Source: an uncultured Erythrobacter sp. (GTDB taxonomy: Bacteria > Pseudomonadota > Alphaproteobacteria > Sphingomonadales > Sphingomonadaceae). Taken from it: 64,000 nucleotides of DNA. The number at the start of each line of letters is the position of its first letter. Positions within the stretch are counted from its first letter, which is position 1. A program made the translations under genes and the position numbers. The notes under the pieces are model-generated. The model worked only from the letters and a program-made list of their open reading frames with translations, was not told where the DNA came from and searched no databases. Shown here piece by piece: positions 46,651-55,269 of the stretch. Location of the stretch: contig CANLVN010000003.1 in assembly GCA_947494705.1 (NCBI GenBank), positions 248,001-312,000 on the forward strand, read 5' to 3'.

Positions 46651-47468
46651 AACTCTCGATCCGCCACACCACCCATTACAGCTTTGCCGAGCCGGTGATT
46701 CACGCTCTCCAGCGACTGCGCCTGACGCCCAAGGAGACGCAGGGGCAGTCGATCCTGAACTGGAAAATGCATTACGAAAATGCCCATCCGGAACTCGAAT
46801 ACGAAGACCAGAATCACAACACCGTGACCCTTGTCGCGGTTGAGCCCGGAACGAGCGAGGTCACGGTAACGTGCGAGGGTCGGGTCGAAACACAGGACAA
46901 TGCGGGCGTGATCGGTTCGCATTCGGGGCACATGCCGCTGTGGAGCTTCCTCGGGCAGACAAAGCTGACCAAGCCGGGGCCGAAGATGCGCGCAATGATG
47001 CGTGAGCTCGGCGCGCCTCAGGAGGACGCGAAACTCGATTTCCTTCATTCGCTGTCCTCGCGCATCATCGAGCAGGTCGAATACGAGACCGGTACAACGC
47101 AGGTTTCGACCACTGCCGAAGAAGCGGTCGCCAATGCCCACGGCGTTTGTCAGGACCACACGCATATCTTCATCGGCTCTGCGCGAGCCTGCGGTATCCC
47201 TGCCCGCTACATTTCGGGCTACCTGATGATGAATGACCGCATCGAACAGGAAGCAACCCACGCCTGGGCCGAGGCACATATTGACGGGCTGGGCTGGGTC
47301 GGCTTCGACGTGTCCAACGGCATCAGCCCCGATCCTCGATATGTCCGCGTGGCCACCGGCCGAGACTACCGCGATGCGGCGCCAGTGACCGGAATCAGCT
47401 TCGGCAGCACCGAACAGGCGCTGACGGTCGATGTGACTGTCGAGCAGCAGCAGGACCAAGAACAATAG
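46647..47468 (+). CDS. Bacterial transglutaminase-like cysteine protease
   Basis: 273 aa starting at a GTG that overlaps the alpha-E stop (GTGA). The N-terminal beta part (SIRHTTHYSFAEPV...LRLTPKE) is the typical 'transglutaminase N' region. The catalytic triad is Cys168 (HGVCQDHTH), His205 (THAWAEA) and probably D221 (GFDVSNG). Members act as proteases or amide-transfer enzymes. It should process a peptide made by the ATP-grasp partner. Confidence 0.93.
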   Translation: MKLSIRHTTHYSFAEPVIHALQRLRLTPKETQGQSILNWKMHYENAHPELEYEDQNHNTVTLVAVEPGTSEVTVTCEGRVETQDNAGVIGSHSGHMPLWSFLGQTKLTKPGPKMRAMMRELGAPQEDAKLDFLHSLSSRIIEQVEYETGTTQVSTTAEEAVANAHGVCQDHTHIFIGSARACGIPARYISGYLMMNDRIEQEATHAWAEAHIDGLGWVGFDVSNGISPDPRYVRVATGRDYRDAAPVTGISFGSTEQALTVDVTVEQQQDQEQ

Positions 47469-47531
47469 CAATTGTTGTTTGCGCCCGGTCGCTCATGCTC
47501 TAGCGCGCTCCGCAGCAACGGAGATTTCCAA

Positions 47532-48299
47532 ATGACATACTGCGTCGGCATGGTCCTCGAGAAGGGCCTCGTCTTGATGAGCGACACCCGCACCAATTCG
47601 GGCGTCGATAACATTTCGACATTTCGCAAGATGTTCTCCTGGCAGGTGCCGGGCGAGCGGATGATCGCGGTCATGACGGCGGGCAACCTCGCCACGACAC
47701 AGGCGGTTGTCAGCCAGCTCGAAGAGCGCACCAAAGAGCCCGAAGATCGCGAGACCACCGTTCTCAACGGTCCGACCATGTTCAACGTCGCAACCGAGAT
47801 CGGGCGTCTTCTGCGCAGCACGATCAAGTCGGTGCAGACCGCCAATAACAGCGGCAAGAGCAGCTTCACGGCGTCGATGATCGTTGCCGGTCAGATCAAG
47901 GGGATGAAGCCGCGCCTTTTCATGATCTACCCGGAAGGCAATTTCGTCGAAGCGAGTTGGGACACCCCCTTCTTCCAGATCGGCGAGACGAAATACGGGC
48001 GACCGATACTTATCCGGTCTTATGATCGCGACATGAGTTTCGAGCACGCGATCAAACTGTTGATGGTGTCATTCGATTCCACACTGAAGGCAAACCTCTC
48101 GGTAGGCCTGCCGCTCGACCTGCTTGTGATCGAAAAGGACACCTTCGCCCCGACGCACGAGCACCGGGTGACCGCGGAAGATCCGTATTTCCACGAGATA
48201 TCTTCCGGGTGGGGCGATGCACTAAGGGCTGCGTTCCATTCCTTGCCTGACTACAATTTCGAGTCTGCGAAGCGCGACGGGCCCGGTGAAAGGGCGTAG
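47532..48299 (+). CDS. Anbu-type proteasome-like protease
   Basis: 255 aa from the ATG at 47532, with GGAG upstream; the frame is open earlier but this start leaves Thr2 as the N-terminal nucleophile, as in proteasome beta subunits. MTYCVGMVLEKGLVLMSDTRTNSG is the hallmark N-terminus of Anbu (COG3484). It should form a helical or ring-shaped assembly and act as an Ntn hydrolase. It closes the operon 63 bases after the transglutaminase. Confidence 0.92.
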   Translation: MTYCVGMVLEKGLVLMSDTRTNSGVDNISTFRKMFSWQVPGERMIAVMTAGNLATTQAVVSQLEERTKEPEDRETTVLNGPTMFNVATEIGRLLRSTIKSVQTANNSGKSSFTASMIVAGQIKGMKPRLFMIYPEGNFVEASWDTPFFQIGETKYGRPILIRSYDRDMSFEHAIKLLMVSFDSTLKANLSVGLPLDLLVIEKDTFAPTHEHRVTAEDPYFHEISSGWGDALRAAFHSLPDYNFESAKRDGPGERA

Positions 48300-48464
48300 G
48301 AGCCTCACTTAGGGTTTACCGCTTTCACCTAACAAATTTAGGGTTCGTTTTGGAGCAATTAATCCCCGCGATTGCGCGGGTTGCTCGGTGTTGCAGGGTG
48401 TCTTGCTCCAAATCGGGTTAGCTGTCGCGTGAATTGGCTGGCGCTAGGCCGCATCAAGCTGGCC

Positions 48465-49085
48465 ATGACACGCAAAGCATCACTCCACTTCATTGACTCC
48501 AACAGCCGTCATCGTGCGGAACTTGCCCGTGTCGGCTTTTCGCTGGGCTACCATTCGGAAGTCTACGGCGAGTTGTCGGAGCTATCGGCTCACCCCCCGC
48601 GCGAGGGAATTATCGTCGCCCGCGACACGCCCGAAGAAGGCGGCGTGAGCATGATCCTCGAACGATTGAGCAAGCTCGGCATCTGGCTTCCGCTGATTGC
48701 GATCGATGCAGAACCGCGACCGGGGCGCATTGTCGAAGCGATCAAGGCGGGGGCGCTCGACTACCTGCCACTGCCGATCGATCCCGACCGCTTCGAACGC
48801 TGCCTCGCCCGTATCGCCAAGGAAGCAGAGGTATTCGGGGCAACGCGCCGCCGGATGATCGAAGCGCGCGATCGGATTGCGTCGCTCTCCGTGCGCGAAC
48901 GTGAAGTGCTCGACTGGCTCGCCGAAGGTAGCAGCAACAAGGTGATCGCGCGCGAGCTCGATATCAGCCCGCGTACCGTCGAAATCCATCGGGCCAACAT
49001 GATGAACAAGCTGGGCGCGCGCCACGCCGCCGAGGCGGTGCGTCTGAAGCTCGAAGCGAAGCTCGAACCGATGATCACCGCCTAG
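48465..49085 (+). CDS. LuxR-type regulator with degenerate receiver
   Basis: 206 aa from the ATG at 48465. The C-terminal LuxR/FixJ helix-turn-helix is clear (LSVREREVLDWLAEGSSNKVIARELDISPRTVEIHRANMMNKLGA). The N-terminal ~120 residues follow a FixJ-type receiver (AIKAGALDYLPLPIDPDRF), but the acidic pocket is only IDSN, the phosphoacceptor position is Ala52 and the conserved Lys is Leu. It is therefore likely a phosphorylation-independent regulator. It sits downstream of the Anbu gene with a 165-base gap and probably its own promoter. Confidence 0.9.
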   Translation: MTRKASLHFIDSNSRHRAELARVGFSLGYHSEVYGELSELSAHPPREGIIVARDTPEEGGVSMILERLSKLGIWLPLIAIDAEPRPGRIVEAIKAGALDYLPLPIDPDRFERCLARIAKEAEVFGATRRRMIEARDRIASLSVREREVLDWLAEGSSNKVIARELDISPRTVEIHRANMMNKLGARHAAEAVRLKLEAKLEPMITA

Positions 49086-49182
49086 CCGTCTCGGGTCGCG
49101 ACAGGGCACGCTGTCCGAGTCCCCCCTCTCATTCGTGCCCGAGTGGCCCCGGTATCGCGGTGATGCCGGGGCTGCGTCGTTT

Positions 49183-49215
49183 AGGGCTCGTTCGATAGCA
49201 GCACGGACGAGCCCT
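49183..49215. terminator. Bidirectional terminator between convergent genes
   Basis: AGGGCTCGT and ACGAGCCCT form a perfect 9-bp stem followed by TTTT on the plus strand. A second hairpin (CCCCGGTAT...ATGCCGGGG) lies at 49147-49172. They separate the LuxR-type gene from the convergent extensin-like gene. Confidence 0.7.
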
Positions 49216-49288
49216 TTTCGCGCGCCAGCGCAGTATTGGGGCCGCGAACTCGGTTACGGCGCTCCACAAGTCGAACTGACTCAACCAG

Positions 49289-50023
49289 TTAGCGGCAAAA
49301 GCTCGAGCCTGTTCCCTCAAGATGGAAATGATCGGCATGGGCGCGATTATAGTCGGGGCCAAGCACCGTGCCGAAGCGCTTGCAGGCGCTTTTGTGCACA
49401 ACGCGCAGGAATTCGCGTTCCGCAGCCGTTCCGCCATTCCAGTCGTTGACCAGGCTGATACGGCGGCCATCTTCCAGCACGAAACCGGACACATCTATCG
49501 CCTCGGCCCGCGCATGGGCCGAGCGGCGGGTCGATCCCGCCACGTTGCGGCATGCATAACTGCCCATCGTTTCGATCCGCGCTAGCGAGCTGCCGAGAAG
49601 CTGCCGAGCTGCGCGGTCGACCCCGAAGCGCGCCCAATCGCTGAAAGTGCTGGCCACGTGGCATTGGACGGGGCCGATATTGCTCACACCAAACTGCGAG
49701 CTGTCGCCTGACAGGGCCATGAGCTGGACCGTACCCAGCTTATTGCAACCTGGCGCTGCATAACTGTCCGGCAGAGGATCGAAGCGCGCACCTGTCTGGC
49801 CAAGGTCGGAGAGGCACGCGCGGTCCTCTGGACGGGGCGCGATGCTTTGCGGGGCGGAGGGGACCCGGCGCGGCGCGCTGCGTGAGTAGGTTGTTCGCTC
49901 GGGCCCGTCCCCGGCGGACGCTGTTCCTGAGCCACTGCTGACAGGAATGACCGAGCCACAACCGGACAGCGCAAGCGCGGTGGCAATCGTGGCTAGCCCT
50001 CTGGAGATACGCGTTGTCTTCAT
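49289..50023 (-). CDS. Extensin-like C-terminal domain lipoprotein
   Basis: 244 aa. The N-terminus has a lipobox ALSGC. After a low-complexity linker, the extensin-like domain (~70-244) shows conserved Cys pairs (DRACLSDLG, APGCNKLG, GPVQCHVAS, MGSYACRNV) and the catalytic-looking HARAEAIDVSGF and HADHFHLEG strings, similar to D-Ala-D-Ala peptidase-like folds. Probably acts on peptidoglycan or cell-wall material; unproven. Confidence 0.9.
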   Translation of the reverse strand: MKTTRISRGLATIATALALSGCGSVIPVSSGSGTASAGDGPERTTYSRSAPRRVPSAPQSIAPRPEDRACLSDLGQTGARFDPLPDSYAAPGCNKLGTVQLMALSGDSSQFGVSNIGPVQCHVASTFSDWARFGVDRAARQLLGSSLARIETMGSYACRNVAGSTRRSAHARAEAIDVSGFVLEDGRRISLVNDWNGGTAAEREFLRVVHKSACKRFGTVLGPDYNRAHADHFHLEGTGSSFCR

Positions 50024-50126
50024 ATTTCAAGACGATAACGCGCAAATGGTTAACGATGTGGTAACGCCGATTGTTAAGCACGTTTCGCGGTTGCGCGAAC
50101 GAGCTCGCGCATCGCCGAGCGGATTG

Positions 50127-50516
50127 TCAGGGCAACTCTTCCGCGACCTGCTCCCACAGTTCGATCTTCACTCCGTTGGGATCTAGGATCCATGCGAATT
50201 TGCCATAGCCTTCATCGGCGGTGCCGTGGATCTCCACGCCCTTTTCCTTCAAGCCATCGACGAAACCGTCGAGGTCGTGAACGCGCAGATTGATCATGAA
50301 ATTGCCTGTGCCCGGACTGATGTATTCTTCATCCTTGAAATGGCTGATGAGCGAGTAGGGATTGGCCTTCGGATCGTCGGCCCAGGCGAATTGCGGGCCA
50401 TAGGCGCCGTCCACTCCCAGAACATCGCGATACCACGCGCGAGTCGCATTCGGGTCGGCGGCGACGTAGAAAACGCCGCCTAGTCCTGTGACGCGTGGCC
50501 CATCTGTGTTGCTCAT
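50127..50516 (-). CDS. VOC/glyoxalase-family protein
   Basis: 129 aa from the ATG at 50516, which has AGGAGGGCAGG upstream. One pair of VOC modules: GGVFYVAADPNATRAWYRDVLGVD and FMINLRVHDLDGFVDGLKEKGVE...GKFAWILDPNGVKIELWE, with metal-ligand-like residues. Members include glyoxalases, bleomycin-resistance proteins and dioxygenases; the substrate here is unknown. Confidence 0.88.
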   Translation of the reverse strand: MSNTDGPRVTGLGGVFYVAADPNATRAWYRDVLGVDGAYGPQFAWADDPKANPYSLISHFKDEEYISPGTGNFMINLRVHDLDGFVDGLKEKGVEIHGTADEGYGKFAWILDPNGVKIELWEQVAEELP

Positions 50517-50567
50517 CCTGCCCTCCTGTGCCGCCATCATGACGCATGGGGAGGATTGAGAAAAGCC

Positions 50568-52049
50568 TTACTCGGCGGGCAGGGGGTTGTGGGTTCCCTG
50601 CTCGGTCGCCTTGCTGACCACGATGATCGCGATCCACGCGGCGATAAATCCAGGCACGATTTCGTAGAGCCCTTCGCCCCCGAGGAAGCTCGTATTCCAG
50701 CCCAGCGCGATCCAGACGCCCACGACGAGCGCGCCCGTCACCAGCCCGGCAACCGCTCCGGCCCCCGTCATGCCCCGCCATGTGAGCGCCAGGATGATGA
50801 GCGGTCCAAACGCCGCTCCGAACCCGGCCCATGCATTGGCGACGAGGCCAAGCACCTGGCTGTTTGGATCGCTCGCCATCACGATCGCCGCAATAGCGAC
50901 GAGGGCAACGCAGATGCGCCCGACATTGACCGCTTCACGCTCGCTCGCCTGCTTGCGCAGGAACAGGCGGTAGAAGTCCTCGGTCAGTGAACTGGAAGAC
51001 ACCAGCAACTGCGAGGAAATGGTGCTCATGATCGCCGCGAGAAGCGCTGCGAACAGGAAGCCCGTGATCGCCGGGTGGAAGAGCAGTTCGGACAGGACGA
51101 TGAAGATCGTCTCCGAATCCTCGACCACCAGGCCGTTGCGTTCTGCATAGGCGCGGCCTGCGAGGCCCATAGCGACCGCCCCGATCAGCGAGATTGCCAT
51201 CCACGACAGGCCATAAGTACGCGCCCGCGCGACTTTCTTGACCGTGTCGATCGCCATGAAGCGCACGATGATGTGCGGCTGTCCGAAATAGCCCAGTCCC
51301 CACGTCACGGCGCTGATGAATCCCATTAATGTCAGCCCTTCGGTCAGGCTCAGGAAGCCATCCACCGGCACTTCCGAGAGGCTCTCACCCGCTTCGCCGC
51401 CGCTGCCGAACATCACCACCAGCGGCATGATGACCAGCGCCAGCATCATGATGATCCCCTGCACGAAGTCGGTCAGGCTCACTGCGAGGAAACCGCCCAC
51501 CATCGTATAGGCCAGCACGATTCCGCAGGTGATGAGGATGCCCAGCATGTAGTCCGACAGGCCGGTATCGGGCAGCAGACCCGCAAACGCGGTCTCGAAC
51601 AGCTTGCCGCCGCCAACGAGGCCCGCTGCGGTGTAGACGGTGAAGAAGACCACGATCACCAGCCCGCTGATCACACGCAGGTTGGTGCCCTGATCGGGGA
51701 AGCGGTTGGCGAGGAACTGCGGTATGGTCAGCGCATTGCCGATCCGCTCGGTCTGTTCGCGCAGGCGCGGCGCGACCACGACCCAGTTGACCACGGCTCC
51801 TGCAAACAGCCCGATCCCGATCCACGCAGCGCTCAGGCCGCTAAGGTACAGTGCACCGGGCAGACCCAGCAGCAGCCAACCCGACATGTCCGATGCGCCC
51901 GCGCTCAATGCCGCGACGGCAGGCGGCAGGTTGCGTCCGGCGAGCATGTAGCCTTCCGACGTATCGGTCGACCGCTTCCAGGCGTACAGGCCGATGCCGA
52001 TCATCAGGATGAAGTAGGCGGCGAGGCTGGCGAGGGTTGCTGTTTCCAT
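50568..52049 (-). CDS. putP: Sodium/proline symporter (PutP type)
   Basis: 493 aa from the ATG at 52049 (AAGGGACC upstream); about 13 membrane helices. GASDMSGWLLLGLPGALYLSGL, the VISGLVIVVFFTVYTAAGLVGGGKLFE segment and SQLLVSSSSLTEDFYR match the SSS family proline transporters. It imports proline with sodium. No putA or other proline-catabolic gene is in the window. Divergent from the SDR gene across 295 bases. Confidence 0.92.
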   Translation of the reverse strand: METATLASLAAYFILMIGIGLYAWKRSTDTSEGYMLAGRNLPPAVAALSAGASDMSGWLLLGLPGALYLSGLSAAWIGIGLFAGAVVNWVVVAPRLREQTERIGNALTIPQFLANRFPDQGTNLRVISGLVIVVFFTVYTAAGLVGGGKLFETAFAGLLPDTGLSDYMLGILITCGIVLAYTMVGGFLAVSLTDFVQGIIMMLALVIMPLVVMFGSGGEAGESLSEVPVDGFLSLTEGLTLMGFISAVTWGLGYFGQPHIIVRFMAIDTVKKVARARTYGLSWMAISLIGAVAMGLAGRAYAERNGLVVEDSETIFIVLSELLFHPAITGFLFAALLAAIMSTISSQLLVSSSSLTEDFYRLFLRKQASEREAVNVGRICVALVAIAAIVMASDPNSQVLGLVANAWAGFGAAFGPLIILALTWRGMTGAGAVAGLVTGALVVGVWIALGWNTSFLGGEGLYEIVPGFIAAWIAIIVVSKATEQGTHNPLPAE

Positions 52050-52344
52050 GGGTCCCTTGTCCGTTGGGTTGCGTTGCGGACCGGTTTGGTCCGCTGGGGT
52101 CGATAGAGTGTCGGTTGTCGTGTCCGGGCAGGATGCTCGGCGAGGCGGGGAGGTAACAGAGCCGTGGCCCCATGGCCACACCGGCGCCCCACTTCGCAAG
52201 CCTTGTTCCCGCTCCTCCGCTTTCGGCTAAAGCTGTTGCTGCTAGCCGCTCTCTTGAGCAACTATGCGTCGCTGAGCCTCCCTTGGCACAAACCGGCCTG
52301 TGTCCCGTTGACCACCCATACGGCCATCCAAGGAGAGAGCACCC

Positions 52345-53130
52345 ATGACCCAACTCACCCGTTTCGCAGGCAAGACCGTCATCGTCACAGGCTCGTCGGG
52401 CGGGATCGGCGAAGGCATCGCGCGCCGCTTCCACGACGAGGGCGCCAACGTCATCATCAACGCCCGCAACGCCGACAAGTGCGCCAAGGTCGCCAGCACG
52501 CTCGACGCCGACCGCACACTGACCGTTCCCGGCGATGTCAGCTCCAGCGGCTTTGCCAGCGAGATCGTGAGCGCCGCGGTGGAGCGTTTTGGCGGGCTCG
52601 ACGTGCTGGTCAACAACGCCGGCGTCGGCGGGGCAGGGATGCTGCACAAGACCGACGACGACACCATCGACCGCATCATCGATATCAACGTGAAGGGCGT
52701 GCTCTACATGTGCCGCGCCGCCATCCCCGAGCTGCGCAAGACGGGCGGCTCGATCACCAACATCTCGAGTGTCTCCGGCATCGGCGGCGACTCGCTGATG
52801 GCGGTGTACAACGCATCGAAGGGGGCGGTGACCAACCTCACCCGCGGCCTTGCGCTGCAGGTCGGAGGGATGGGTATCCGCGTCAATGCCATCAACCCCT
52901 CGATCACGCGCTCCGACATGGTGGGCGAGATCCTCGACAACGAGGAGATGGTGCAGGCCTTCATGCAACGCGTCGCGCTCGGCCGGATTGGCGAGCCGGA
53001 GGACATCGCCGGAGCCGCCGCCTTCCTCGCCAGCGAGGACGCCGCGTTCATCACCGGCGTCAACCTGCCTGTCGATGGCGGGGTTAGTGCCAGCAACGGC
53101 CAGCCCAACTTCCTCGCGCATATGGGCTAG
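52345..53130 (+). CDS. Short-chain dehydrogenase/reductase
   Basis: 261 aa, a classical SDR. The cofactor motif VIVTGSSGGIGEGIA, the VNNAGVGG string, the catalytic Ser (SSVSG), Tyr/Lys in YNASKGA and the late PVDGGVSASNG are all present. It is cytoplasmic. The substrate is not evident. AAGGAGAGAG precedes the ATG. A long repeat-rich gap follows. Confidence 0.93.
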   Translation: MTQLTRFAGKTVIVTGSSGGIGEGIARRFHDEGANVIINARNADKCAKVASTLDADRTLTVPGDVSSSGFASEIVSAAVERFGGLDVLVNNAGVGGAGMLHKTDDDTIDRIIDINVKGVLYMCRAAIPELRKTGGSITNISSVSGIGGDSLMAVYNASKGAVTNLTRGLALQVGGMGIRVNAINPSITRSDMVGEILDNEEMVQAFMQRVALGRIGEPEDIAGAAAFLASEDAAFITGVNLPVDGGVSASNGQPNFLAHMG

Positions 53131-53158
53131 TGAGGGGCCGCTGCCCCTCGCAGCGTTC

Positions 53159-53184
53159 CCTACAGGATGGAACACCTGGAACAC
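53159..53184 (+). repeat. Dispersed 26-bp repeat, copy B
   Basis: CCTACAGGATGGAACAC followed by CTGGAACAC; 25 of 26 positions match copy A at 24071-24096. It begins 29 bases after the SDR stop and leads directly into the tandem array. Confidence 0.7.
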
Positions 53185-53207
53185 CCTCCAGCGAGAAAAC
53201 ACACGAA

Positions 53208-53379
53208 CTGTCACCCTGGCACGCCAAAAGTGTAACCCTTCGCGCCAGAGTGTCACCTTACGCCGCAAAAGCGTGACCCTTACGCGCAAACTGTGACCCT
53301 GCAGCGCCGCAAAGTGTAACCTTTGCAAGCCCGAGCCGTAACCTTGCCGCGCCCCAAAGTGTGACCTTGGCGGTGGCGA
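53208..53379 (+). repeat. Array of eight degenerate ~21-bp tandem units
   Basis: Eight adjoining units of 20-24 bases start at 53208, 53230, 53250, 53271, 53291, 53314, 53335 and 53359. Most open with (G/C)TGTNACC(C/T)T and close with CGC-rich bases and AAA, for example GTGTAACCCTTCGCGCCAGA. The period is close to two helix turns. The core AAGTGTNACCTT is nearly palindromic, as for protein-binding sites. There are no unique spacers, so it is not CRISPR. Function unknown. Confidence 0.75.
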
Positions 53380-53482
53380 GGCGAGGATGATTACGCTTGG
53401 GTGCCGGATAACCATGGCGCGCGCCATAGTTGGCCCTGCGCGAGTAGGAAATCTCTCAGCGACGCTTCTTTGCATCGAGCGC

Positions 53483-53511
53483 TTGACATATATCCATCAC
53501 GGATATAACTA
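53483..53511 (+). promoter_or_regulatory. Promoter and operator of the NrtR operon
   Basis: TTGACA (53483-53488) is a consensus -35; TATAAC (53504-53509) or the overlapping ATAACT may be the -10. Between and over them is a 7-bp inverted repeat, TATATCC-ATCAC-GGATATA (53489-53507). Its position fits an operator for autoregulation by the NrtR-type protein encoded next. The DNA is AT-rich relative to its surroundings. Confidence 0.6.
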
Positions 53512-53539
53512 AGACAAACATTAGATCAAAGGTGTGTGG

Positions 53540-54271
53540 ATGACCGAAGCCGAGTTCCTCGAAGGGTACGATCCCAATCAATTTCCGCAGGTGGCAATCA
53601 CTGTCGATCTGGCATTGATCGGAGTGGTCGATGCAAAGTTGTGCGCCATCCTTCAGCAACGCTCCGAACATCCTTTCAAAGGGGCCTATGCACTTCCGGG
53701 CGGTTTCGTTGGAGAGTCCGAAAGCATCGATGAGGCCGCGAACCGCATTTTGTCGGCCAAGGCGCGCCTCGACCGCGTCTGGCTCGAACAATTGTACACG
53801 TTCGGAGATCCTGGCCGCGATCCGCGAATGCGGATCATAACGGTCGCGCATTACGCCCTGCTGCCTGCCGACCGATTGCTGGAGGTTTGCGAGGGCGCGG
53901 ACGACCTCTTGCTCGCACCGATAAGGACCGGGCGCAGCGAGGAGGGCGAGGAGCGAGCATGCGCGATTGCGAGCGACGGCTCCGCGCTCAAGCTCGCTTT
54001 CGACCACGACGCGATTGTCGATACCGCCATTTCCCGGCTGCGCGGCAAGCTCGACTACGCGCCAATTGCGTTCTCCCTGCTTCCACGCGAGTTCACCTTG
54101 CGAGAATTGCAGGAAGTCCACGAGGCGATCGTCGACCGGACGCTGGCTAAGCCCGCCTTTCGTCGTCGCATGATCGACACCGGATGGATCGCGCCCACAG
54201 GAAAGCTGGAAACCGGTGCCTCGTTCCGGCCCGCAGAACTCTACACTTTCACCCCCAAGGCAGGAGAATAG
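53540..54271 (+). CDS. NrtR-type Nudix transcriptional regulator
   Basis: 243 aa from the ATG at 53540. The N-terminal half is a Nudix fold (LPGGFVGESESIDEAANRIL), but the catalytic REUXEE part reads RILSAKA, so hydrolysis is probably lost, as in NrtR regulators. The C-terminal half (~165-243) is the winged-helix seen in NrtR: FSLLPREFTLRELQEVHEAI...FRRRMIDTGWI. NrtR proteins repress NAD-metabolism genes and respond to ADP-ribose. The linked NAD-kinase-like gene agrees with that role. Confidence 0.88.
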   Translation: MTEAEFLEGYDPNQFPQVAITVDLALIGVVDAKLCAILQQRSEHPFKGAYALPGGFVGESESIDEAANRILSAKARLDRVWLEQLYTFGDPGRDPRMRIITVAHYALLPADRLLEVCEGADDLLLAPIRTGRSEEGEERACAIASDGSALKLAFDHDAIVDTAISRLRGKLDYAPIAFSLLPREFTLRELQEVHEAIVDRTLAKPAFRRRMIDTGWIAPTGKLETGASFRPAELYTFTPKAGE

Positions 54272-54273
54272 AC

Positions 54274-55266
54274 ATGGCTACCATCACCAATTTCGGCCCG
54301 ATCGCGCGTTTGCGCGCCGATGCCAGTCAGCATGTCCTGCGCTATTCCAACGGACAATTGCGCCAGAGCGGCCGCGGCCTTGTTCTGTGGTTCATGCCTG
54401 ACAATTCAAGCCTCGCCGAAGTGCCGCTCGACGATCGTGAGATGGCGCTGTTCGTAAAGGGGCGCAGCGCCGACTTTCAGGACGTGAACTTGCAAGGTGT
54501 GATCGGTTGGCGCGTGCGCGAACCGGAACGCGCCGCCGACCGCATCGACTTCACAATCGACGTGCGCGACGGGAGGTGGAAATCGCGTCCCCTCGACAGC
54601 ATTCAGACGCGCATAAGCGGGATCGCCAGTCAGATCGCACTGGATCACTTCGCAAAAGCCAGCGTCCGGGCTCTGCTCGATGCCGGGATCGACGCGATCC
54701 GCGAGCAATTGGACAAAGCTCTCACCGCCGATCCGGCGCTGACTGAGATCGGGGTTCAGGTGGTCAGCGTCCGGCTGTCCAATATCACGCCAAGCAGCGA
54801 ACTCGAACGCGCGCTGCAAACTCCGACTTTCGAGGCGCTTCAACAGAAGGCGGATGAGGCCACTTTCGAGCGACGCGCGCTGGCAGTCGAGAAAGAGCGC
54901 GCCATTTCGGAAAACGAGCTTTCGACCAAGGTTGAACTGGCCCGTCGTGAAAAAATGCTGATCGCCCAGGAGGCCGCCAACGAGCGTGATCGGGCAACCG
55001 GTGCGGCGGAAACCGAATTGATCGCCGCAAACGCTGAGGCAAATCGGATCCGTGAGATCGAAGGCGCCAAAGCGGAGGCGGAGCGCATCCACATGGAAGT
55101 TTATCGTGACCTGTCGCCTGACGTGTTGCTGGGGCTTGCGGCGCGGGATTTTGCAGCAAAGGTCGACAGGATCGAACACCTCAATGTCACGCCCGATCTG
55201 CTGGCAAGTGTTGTCCAGCAATTCAACGGGGCACGCGGCGCGTCCGCCGCGCGGATCGAAAGCTGA
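54274..55266 (+). CDS. SPFH/band-7 domain protein
   Basis: 330 aa from the ATG at 54274, with GGAGAATAGAC upstream. The SPFH-like domain occupies ~20-195 (GLVLWFMPDNSSLAEVPLDDREM, VNLQGVIGWRV, VVSVRLSNITPSSELERALQTP). A coiled-coil rich in Glu/Arg/Ala (~205-275) and a short C-terminal domain follow. No N-terminal membrane helix is seen, unlike stomatins, so it may be a soluble or peripheral scaffold. It starts two bases after the regulator stop; co-translated. Confidence 0.85.
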   Translation: MATITNFGPIARLRADASQHVLRYSNGQLRQSGRGLVLWFMPDNSSLAEVPLDDREMALFVKGRSADFQDVNLQGVIGWRVREPERAADRIDFTIDVRDGRWKSRPLDSIQTRISGIASQIALDHFAKASVRALLDAGIDAIREQLDKALTADPALTEIGVQVVSVRLSNITPSSELERALQTPTFEALQQKADEATFERRALAVEKERAISENELSTKVELARREKMLIAQEAANERDRATGAAETELIAANAEANRIREIEGAKAEAERIHMEVYRDLSPDVLLGLAARDFAAKVDRIEHLNVTPDLLASVVQQFNGARGASAARIES

Positions 55267-55269
55267 TCC

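Noticed and set aside
53208..53379. Possible CRISPR array
   Set aside because: The units adjoin without spacers, are too short and too variable, and no cas genes are present.
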